A stretch of 64,000 bases of DNA from assembly GCA_001986395.2 (NCBI GenBank), contig MQVO02000003.1:1178001-1242000 (forward strand), written 5' to 3'. Positions 56,379 through 64,000 of this stretch are shown here, one piece after another. The DNA is from Irpex lacteus (taxonomy: Eukaryota; Basidiomycota; Agaricomycetes; Polyporales; Irpicaceae). The notes beneath the pieces are model-generated. The model was not told the DNA's origin. It saw only the letters and a list, made by a program, of their open reading frames with translations, and did no database searches. Position 1 is the first letter of the stretch. Every line of letters begins with the position of its first letter. The position numbers and the translations under genes are program-made.

Positions 56379-59300
56379 TCAATTCTTTATACCAAACCCA
56401 TCCGCCACCCATGAGCTAGACAAGGACTGAGTGCCTGAGCCTTCCCCATCTTCCTTCTTCCTCAAATCGATTGAGAGCGTCGTTTTGGGTGCTACGCCCG
56501 GCAAGGGACCCCAGCTGAAGCCTGACGGTGGGCTGGATGTCGTACTACTATTGGGACTACCCGTGGGTCTCCTGATAGGTTTCGCATGTTTGCCTAGACC
56601 TGTCGTCTCCTTTCTACGGGCACCCGGGTGTGTAGGAGTGGGCGAACCAGGCGACTGAGGCTGGAACGCGGGCATAGTCCAAGTCGGCGTAGCTAGAAGG
56701 TCGGAAGATGCAGGTGGTTTCCACGACACTTCCGACTCGGACGAACCCAGGAGTTTGTGTGGTGAGCTGAATTCCAGAGCAGATGCAACGGTTCCGACAG
56801 CTTGTTTATTGAGAAGTGGTTCCTTTCGCGCGCGAAGCAGTGCGCCCTTCAATCTCTGGGCTGCCCGCTCGGCATTGAGAGCGGCTGCAGTGGTAGCTGC
56901 AACATTGGGTGTCACGGCCACGGCACGCTTTCCCGGCGACTCCCTGAGCTCAAGAGGGAGACGGCCGATTTTGGGTGTTACAGCTTGAGGCGGATTGATC
57001 TTCAGCTTCGAAACACGGTCAACTAGACGGTCTACGTCGTCCTCTTGCTGCGAAATCGCGAGGTCGATATTGCGATAGGTCCTGTTGATAGTATCCAAAG
57101 ACGGTGGCCTGTAAGGATGCGTGAGCTTGTAAATAGGATTCTGTCAAAAATATATCCTACCTGAGACCTGGCTTTCCGAGTTTGAGCTGAGATAACCGTT
57201 TCTTGGATGCGTGCAAATGGTCCTCGAGAGTCTGTATCCTGTCACGCAAGACCTAGCAAGCCTGTGAGACATATCGCATGAGAAAGTGAGATAGAATACA
57301 TACTCGCACTCCCCTCCGGAGCCGGATCTGAGTCTCTAGATGCTCAGGGCCCAGCGACCTAGCCTTCAATATCTTCGCGAACTCGGCATCGTCTTTCGCC
57401 TTGCTAAACCGTACAACCTCTTCTTTGCGCATTGAGACTGGTTAATGTGTCTGTTAGTCCGCAGTACGAATGAACATTGGACAGTCACAAACCTTTTAGC
57501 ATGGCAGCTTCCAATTCACGAATAGCCTTGAGATGCGCAGCCCGCAATTCTTTCAGCTCAGCGACATCCTTATTCAACGACCGTACCAAACGACCAAATT
57601 CTTTGGCGTCAGCAATACCAAACTTTGTATTGTCACCAAGGTCCGAGACTTTCTGTGAGGTGCCGAACGTCTTATAATGTTCTTGCTTCCTCACCTCGGA
57701 GGTCGCAGCAAGTTTCTTCATCTACAATATGATCGAAATATGTGAGCAATGTAGGGGGACGTATCCAAAAGATCCTCACGTTTTGGAACTCGCGAGCCAT
57801 AGTCAGCATGAGATTGACGGCTTCCTTCTGCATACCATCTTCGATTTGCGCCAATGGGTCAGGTAATACATGGGTCGGCGAAGTTGTCGGCTGTCCAAAC
57901 GGTACAGGAGGCGAAGATCCTGGAGATTTGTTCAGGGAGAAAGCGCCTCCTGGCGGGGTGACTGGGTTTGAGACCGATGGAGGTTTCTGCCCAAACAATC
58001 CGGTGGAAGGCGCCGCAGCTGGTGGGGTAAGGCTGAATGCCGGAGAAGAAGTAGGCGGCTTCTGACTGAAGAAACTGGCGGGGGGCGGGTTGAAGGTAGG
58101 CGTCGCTGGTGTTGTTTTCGCTTCTGTTGTTGGGGCCGATGTAGACGCAGAGGTAGCTTTAGCCGTAGTGGGTAAAGTAGGAGCAGAGAACGCCGAAGGT
58201 ACAGAGGGTCTCGTAGCTGGTGCAGCAGGGAATGTAGAGCCGAAAATAGAAGATGATTTAGAAGCCGGTGCAGTTGTAGTCGACTCATCGGAAGGCTTTG
58301 ACCCAAATAACCCTCCCCCGAGAGGACTTGACAGAGCTGGAGATGAAGTCGCCGGGGCAATGACGAATGGTTTGGGGTTAGGCATAGGAGGGGCGAAGTT
58401 TGGTAAAAGCGGTGGAGTCTTCGCTCGGAAGGTTGTACTGAACGGAGGTGGCTCGGTCTTTGAAGTGACTGAAGACGCGGTAGCCTTCGCGACTTCAGGC
58501 ACAGGAGAAGCAGCTTTCTTTGAACTACTTGTGTTCTTGCCTGATCCAGACGACTCGTCATTGTCACCGTCCTCTCCTGAAATAGGGGCACTCGCTAGCG
58601 GAGAGCTTCGTGCAGGCCGTGTGGATGGTCTACCGAGGCCGATTGGTGGGGTAGGAAGAGGAGATGCAATGACAGGAGATGCGGGTGCCTCTGGGGCACC
58701 GGGAGGAGTTGTACTCTTCTCGTCTGTATTCGAAGAAGGCCTCGGCGTAGATGGCGCAGTGGATGAGGTTTCAGGAGTTGAAGGCGTTACTGTCACTGTC
58801 GGCTCAGGCGTCGTGCTATCTTCTTTAGCTACTGGCTTTGTCGGCGTCTTGTCCTCTTCGGACGGTTCTGCTGGTGTGACTTCTTCCAGCTCCTCTTCCT
58901 CTTCCTCTTCGTCGTCGTCTTCCCCTTCACTGAAAGACTGGGATAAGAAAGATATGGCGTCATCGTCATCTTCTGCAGCTTCACCATCCTCTTCATCTGA
59001 ATCTACTTCCTCACGATCCGACGATTCTGCAGGAGGAGTAGGTGGAGCCGTATTCTTTGCTATAAACATAATTAGTAACATCATTCACTCAAACCATACT
59101 TAACAACTCACATGAGGTCTGTCCTTCCTTGAGCGCAGTGCTGAACACAGATGATCGCTGTGGCTGAGTCTTGTCAGAAGAGGAAGGCTTTGACGCTGCT
59201 GTAGAAGACGAGGCCTTTTTCTCTTCCTCCTCTTCATCTTTGGCTTTTCTGAGAAGATCTGCGAACGATTTATTTCCCCCAGAGGCAAACGATCCAAAGC

Positions 59301-62300
59301 CTCCACCTTTCTCAGAGAAAGCACTGAACGCACTGGAAGCAGCGGCGGATGGGGTAGTTGAAGGTGTCGTGGGTGTCCCGAAGGCAGATTTTCCGAACGC
59401 CGATGGACTTCCAAATGACGAAGGTGATCCAAATGCTGATTTCTTCTCTGGTGTACTCACAGACCCCAGAGCCGATGGCGCGCCAAAGGCCGGTTTCGAA
59501 GAGGCTTCCGCTGCCTTAGGCGTACTAGGCGAGGAAGCAAACGCTGACACCGGACTGCCGAATGCACTTGTAGTAGGGGTTTTGGGAGGGTTGAAGAAAG
59601 GCGACGACGACGCGGCCACGGTACCGAAGGCGCCGAATGCCCCGGAGCCCGATTGTACAGGACCAAACCCAGTCGGATGAGACGAAAGACCAGCAAATGC
59701 CCCCGTCGCTGGGCCAGGGCTGGTAGACTTAAAGGCGGACGACGACGGCGTAGCGTTGGTGCTACCAGACTTTTCAGGTGTAGCAGGTGCACCAAACGCG
59801 GACACGGGTCTTGGCTCGCTGCTAGCAAACGCGGAGGAGCTCTTCTGGGGTGTCTTCGGTGGCTCCGATGAAGTTGAGCTCGAATCCGGCGCGATGGGGG
59901 CAGGAGAGCTCCCTCTTATTGCATCTCCAGAGGTCTTGGGCGCAGGACTGCCAAAGGACGTGGTTCCAGCTGAAGCGAAAGCTGCAAAACCGCCTGTTTT
60001 GGGGGGAGTCGAAACCGAAGCAGGCGACGGGCTACTGAATGGCGAGGCCGGTTTAGCTGCCCCCGAGAACGATGGCGAACCGAAGGCAGATTGCCCGAAA
60101 CCAGATTGTCCAAAGCTTGAAGCTCCGAAAGCTGGTTTCGCCCCGAAACTCGACTGACCAAACCCTGAAGTTGTCGTGGTAGGTTGTGGCGAAGCGAACG
60201 ACGACGTTCCAAAGGCAGAGGTGGGCTTTGCTGTCTCCGAGGAACTTGGCGTCGCCGGAGTGAAGGATGATGAACCAAAGGAGCAGGGACTCTGGCTGGC
60301 GAACGCACCGAACGCGCCCGTGGCCGGTTTGAGAACACTTGTAGAGCCTCCCGATGGAGTGGTGCTCTCAGGTCCAGAGCCGCTCTGGGTTGTGGGAGTG
60401 GCAAATGTCCCAAACATACTGGGCTTAGGAGTGTTTGAGGCAGTACTCTCTGTTGATCCGCCTAATGAGAGCCCTCCAAATCCACCTCCACCTGTCTCAA
60501 CAACAGCGGACATGGGCTCTTCAGAGTTGGATATTGACATGGCAATTGGAGAAGGTGGAGCGGGGCTGCCGGACGGCTGCGCGGTGGCTGGAGGTGCAAG
60601 ACTACTGGAACCGAAGCCAAATTTCGAGGGCCCAGCCGATGCAAACGCGCCGAACCCACCGGGAGTTGACTGCTGCACCGGTGTTGGGGACGTGCTCCCA
60701 AAGGTTGACGATTGACCAAAGCCTCCAGACGAAAGTCCTGGTGACCCGAACGCGGATGTGTTCCCGAACCCGGTTCGTCCGAATGATGAACCACTCGTAT
60801 TACCGAATGCCGAGGTCGCCGTAGTGCTCTGAGCTGGCGTAGTTGTAGAACCAGGCTGAGTTGACTCGTTGACCTGTATGGAGGGCACTGGCGGTTGTTG
60901 TACAGTGGGGGTTGCGGTCTCCATGGAGTCACTGGAAGAACTCGGCGCGATCATGCCAGAATAGGGACTCGCGCGTGTGTTGAGCACGCTCCAAGCTACC
61001 AGGGTACCGTCACTAGCGTAGAGGTACATGACAGGAGGCGGAGGAAGTATTGAGTCTTCTCCGGAAGCTGTCTTATGCTTGAATACCTCGGTTCCCGAAA
61101 GGTCCAGCGCGAGACCCAAGGGTACAGTGTCGTTTGAATCCTTGTCTAAAGGTACTGACGGAGTAGAAGTCTCTTCTAAGGTGAGGTTGGTCCATACTTC
61201 CTGCCCTGCTGACTCGCCAACACACCCCAGTAATCCTATATCGGAAGAGGTACCGTCACCAATGAACAGCAGGAACTTTGCGGGTTCCCATTGTTTCAGA
61301 ACGACAGTCAATGAGCCTGGTGGCCGCAATCCTGGATATGGTAGGTATGGGGTCGATAGTTTGACTTCAGTTAGAGTGTTCGCCTTCGCGTCGAACGACA
61401 AGAGGACGTGCGTTTGCTCGGATTCGGCGGTTAATGTCTCGTTCGGCGCAAATATACAATGGAAGTCTGTGTTGGATAGCCAGGATAATCCGATGACACC
61501 TTGACCTGTCAAAAATGAAGGCTTTGGTACCACCATCTTCGGCGCCGATGTATCAGAGGGAGAGTAAGTGACTATATCGCCACTCTGAAGGCCAATAGCG
61601 AGTTGCTTGCCCTTAGCGGACCACGAGACTACAGAATACGATTCGATATCATTGAGCATTGGGTTAAGCAATAAGTACTTACGAGAACTTGGGCTGGTTT
61701 CTGGAGTGCCAGAACTAACCCAGGCACCTATACCCTGATACGTTTGCACGTCCAACAAGTCTATGCGAGCTCCTGTGGCGGTCGATTCGCTCAACACGGC
61801 ACATAGGTCTGGTAAGTCGCCTGGATTTGCGATAATCTCTCGCGGTGCGGAATCGCTGGGAGGAGGGAAGATGTGACTAGGCGACACGTCTCCTGGCCCT
61901 GAAGACGCAAGTAATTGGACATCGTATACAGCTATGGAGCCTGTTGTGAGACCGACAACGAGTCTAGATTCGTTTGACGCGAAAGTGATGGTGGTGGGTG
62001 TTGCATCTAGCGGAACTGCGCGCAATGGAGAGAATGGGATGTCTTCGTCACTATCAGACGTTATGAACGCGCTTCTCAGAGCACCGAGGGCTCCGAATTT
62101 AATGCCTGGGTAGAGTTCAGCTTTAGCAGGTAGAGCGAAACAATAGACACACTATATGACCCAGTAGAGCTCTGAGAGACAGCGGCAAAGTATCCCGCAT
62201 GATTTGCTGTAGCAAATAGGATGGCCCTCCCAGGTAATGACTCTAGTTGTAGGGGTGCATCAGACACCCTGACACGAGCCTGCTTATTGAGGAGTCGAAG

Positions 62301-62449
62301 TGCTAGAAACTAGTGTGACGGGGCTTTAGTGCATTTGCTGCAAGCTCAGACCACATGTATACATACTTCTGCCTCCTTGTCCTCAGCCTCTTTCACGATT
62401 CTTTGAACTTGAGTTGAGGGTGGCGGTTGTAGTTGTGCTGTGTTCATAG
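56379..62449 (-). CDS. NUP159: FG nucleoporin of the Nup159/Nup214 type
   Basis: Nup159 sits on the cytoplasmic face of the nuclear pore and docks Dbp5 for mRNA export. The start ATG 62449 gives MNTAQLQPPPSTQVQRIVKE, followed by LPGRAILFATANHAGYFAAV. The N-terminal beta-propeller reads RLVVGLTTGSIAVYDVQLLA, SYSVVSWSAKGKQLAIGLQS and VIGLSWLSNTDFHCIFAPNE. A long middle region (about 59.1-61.0 kb) has many FG and SAFG units, for example SGFGQSSFGAKPAFGASSFG. An acidic tract follows (about 58860-58930), then more Ser/Thr/Pro-rich sequence. The C-terminal third is helical and coiled-coil (VRSLNKDVAELKELRAAHLK, NIDLAISQQEDDVDRLVDRV), where Nup82-type partners bind. It ends SSSWVADGFGIKN. The product is near 1,800-1,900 residues. 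Confidence 0.9.
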
Positions 62450-62821
62450 TTTCAGGCGACGCCACGCGCTACAAGCGTTGCTGTTCAGTGTACAAAAGTA
62501 CCGCGAACGCTGAATTCGTAGATGTCGTGGTGAAATGTGCCGCGGAACAGCGTGATAGAGGAGAAGTACGCGCACTAGTGGGAGTTCAATAACAGAACTG
62601 CATGTCAATGCCGGCGGTACATACGGGCGCTCGTTGTAGAAACCGCCCTTTCCATTTGTGGCCAGCGTCGGGAGCTGTGTCGAGGCGTCTATTCTATATA
62701 CGCATCGTCATGCTCGGACTCGGACTTGTGGCAGCGGACTGCCTACGGGAATCACAACCCTTTGATCCTCTTCCACCATCCCGCCCTTCCTCAATGTCAC
62801 TTTTGCTCTGAACTAATTTGT
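62450..62821. promoter_or_regulatory. divergent promoter, nucleoporin / 5-phosphatase
   Basis: 372 bases between the two divergent starts. No named binding site was recognised. Confidence 0.4.
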
Positions 62822-64000
62822 ATGAACTCAGCGACGACGATCACAAGGCTTTATGCAGGCGACAACGTCCATAGCTTCCCCTTCCAGACACGCACATATG
62901 TCTGAGGAAACCTCTCAAGTGGCTCCGCAGCGTCCAGGCAAGCATAGAGTGCACGGTCGATGGATTGTATCTCACCGTCAAATCTCTAGGTGTGATTGCT
63001 CGTCTGCATGGCTTGTTTCCCACCAATAATCACGAGCCTCAACTCGAAGGACATGCAGGGAAGGGTAGCAGTCAGCGGACTCAGAGGAACAAGCCTCCTC
63101 CAAAGTACATGAAGATCCGCATGCTCACATGGAATATGCACGATTCAGTTCCCAAGGTGAATAATGTCGACTAACTTGTTCAGTGGTACTTATATCTGGC
63201 AAGGGGGAGTTGGAGGATCTATTAGGTACAGTGTCTGATGACCCTTCACTGAAGACAGAGCCTGGAACGCTCCCCGCCTTTCCCCTCGATGCCAGTCATC
63301 CATATCATCTGGTTATCGTGTATGTACCACGACATTACAACGTTGCGCAGTGCTTGACTTTCTGATGTAGTGCCGGACAAGAGTGCCCAACCTTGTCAGG
63401 TAATCACGCAGAACTCGTGCTAATCAGTTTGCTCACTCAGTATTGTAGGTATACCCATGGGTATTGGAGCTGGATTCAAACTCAAGGATAAGGAGCGTGA
63501 AAAGGCCAAGGAGAAAGAGTCGGAGCGTCCTCATCCCACTACTAGGCACAGCGAGCAAAGCAGAGACGAAGATGAGGAAAGGGCACGACGTCGCTCAAGA
63601 CATCGATCTATCATACGACACCACTCCAGCCGTCGGCATAGCCACGAGGACCTCGGGCCAGCTCCCGCAAATCACGAACTATCTCCTCAAGACAAACTTT
63701 CAAATCCTCATCACCAACCATCGGGATGGACATATATGTTAGAAGATTGGTATTGCGGCGAAGCGCCCTCGTTACCTAACGGCGCCTTAAACATGCATAC
63801 TCCTGAGGTAGAGCACGACACGGGCTACCTAGACGAGACGGGAGGACTATCTCCAAAGGCCAAGTCAACTGGCGACCTGAATGCTCGCCTGAATGTGCGG
63901 CAAAAGGGTCCTTACGAATTGGTAGTAAAGGAGCGGATGATGGGCTTGTACCTTGCGGTATTTATTCACCGTGATGTTAAGCCTCTCGTTGAGAGTGCGT
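62822..64000 (+). CDS. inositol polyphosphate 5-phosphatase-like protein, 5' part only
   Basis: ATG 62822 opens MNSATTITRLYAGDNVHSFP, then CTVDGLYLTVKSLGVIARLH and KYMKIRMLTWNMHDSVPK, the start of the EEP (IPPc) catalytic fold. After a short intron the next exon reads GELEDLLGTVSDDPSLKTEP and HPYHLVIV, then AGQECPTLS, where the Glu is a metal ligand. A basic, Ser-rich insert follows GIPMGIGAGFKLKDKE. The last part reads PSGWTYMLEDWYCGEAPSL and ELVVKERMMGLYLAVFIHRD, typical of basidiomycete 5-phosphatase homologues, before the window ends. The likely substrate is a phosphoinositide or inositol phosphate with a 5-phosphate. The remaining catalytic motifs are outside the window, so activity is unproven. 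Confidence 0.85.

Noticed and set aside
58090..59103. 337-codon plus-strand open frame opposite the nucleoporin
   Set aside because: It mirrors the Ser/Thr/Pro-rich and acidic coding sequence of the minus strand; its Gly/Val/Ser-rich composition is that of an antisense shadow.
1..64000. tRNA, rRNA or CRISPR arrays
   Set aside because: I looked for the tRNA B-box pattern and for regularly spaced repeats and found none; CRISPR is not expected in a fungal nucleus.

Overview
The window is a gene-dense stretch of nuclear DNA from a filamentous basidiomycete, most likely an agaricomycete. Almost every gene is split by many short GT-AG introns of about 45-65 bases, often with a CTAAC-type branch site. 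The protein set is that of a fungal nucleus: a VTC polyphosphate polymerase, a Cwh43 fusion protein, FG nucleoporins and a Kre9-like GPI protein. The species cannot be named from the sequence alone. I read 19 genes with a recognisable family, 4 convincing genes of unknown function and one doubtful gene, plus one large retrotransposon.

Left part (1-33.4 kb): a partial M1 aminopeptidase (-), an unknown Agaricomycete-type protein (-), a small ankyrin protein (+), PRMT5 (+), a Kre9/Knh1-like GPI protein (+), a CCDC174 homologue (+), a metallo-beta-lactamase-fold protein (-), the molybdopterin synthase small subunit (-), thiamin pyrophosphokinase (-), a CS-domain protein with a tail anchor (+), a 1,113-residue low-complexity protein (-), a 124-residue membrane protein (-), an 8-amino-7-oxononanoate synthase-like enzyme (+), the RNase P/MRP subunit Pop5 (-), Vtc4 (+), Coa6 (+) and a Ser-rich unknown (+).

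Middle (34.3-45.3 kb): one non-LTR retrotransposon of about 11 kb, bounded by a perfect 16-base target-site duplication and ending in an A-rich tail. It carries an extra 5' ORF, an ORF1 with a CCHC knuckle, an ORF2 with APE endonuclease and reverse transcriptase, and a detached RNase H / zinc-finger part. That last part is separated by about 1.3 kb of unrelated DNA, and its RNase H domain has lost most catalytic residues. The 5' half holds three sites that look like spliceosomal introns.

Right part (46.5-64 kb): AP-3 beta (+), Cwh43 (-), a CCDC130/Saf4-type splicing factor (-), pICln (+), a Nup159/Nup214-type nucleoporin (-) and the start of an inositol 5-phosphatase-like gene (+).

Two layout points stand out. 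PRMT5 and pICln, the enzyme and the substrate adaptor of the methylosome, lie about 45 kb apart. Several neighbouring genes are convergent with only 49-93 bases between stop codons, and others share divergent promoters of 170-540 bases.
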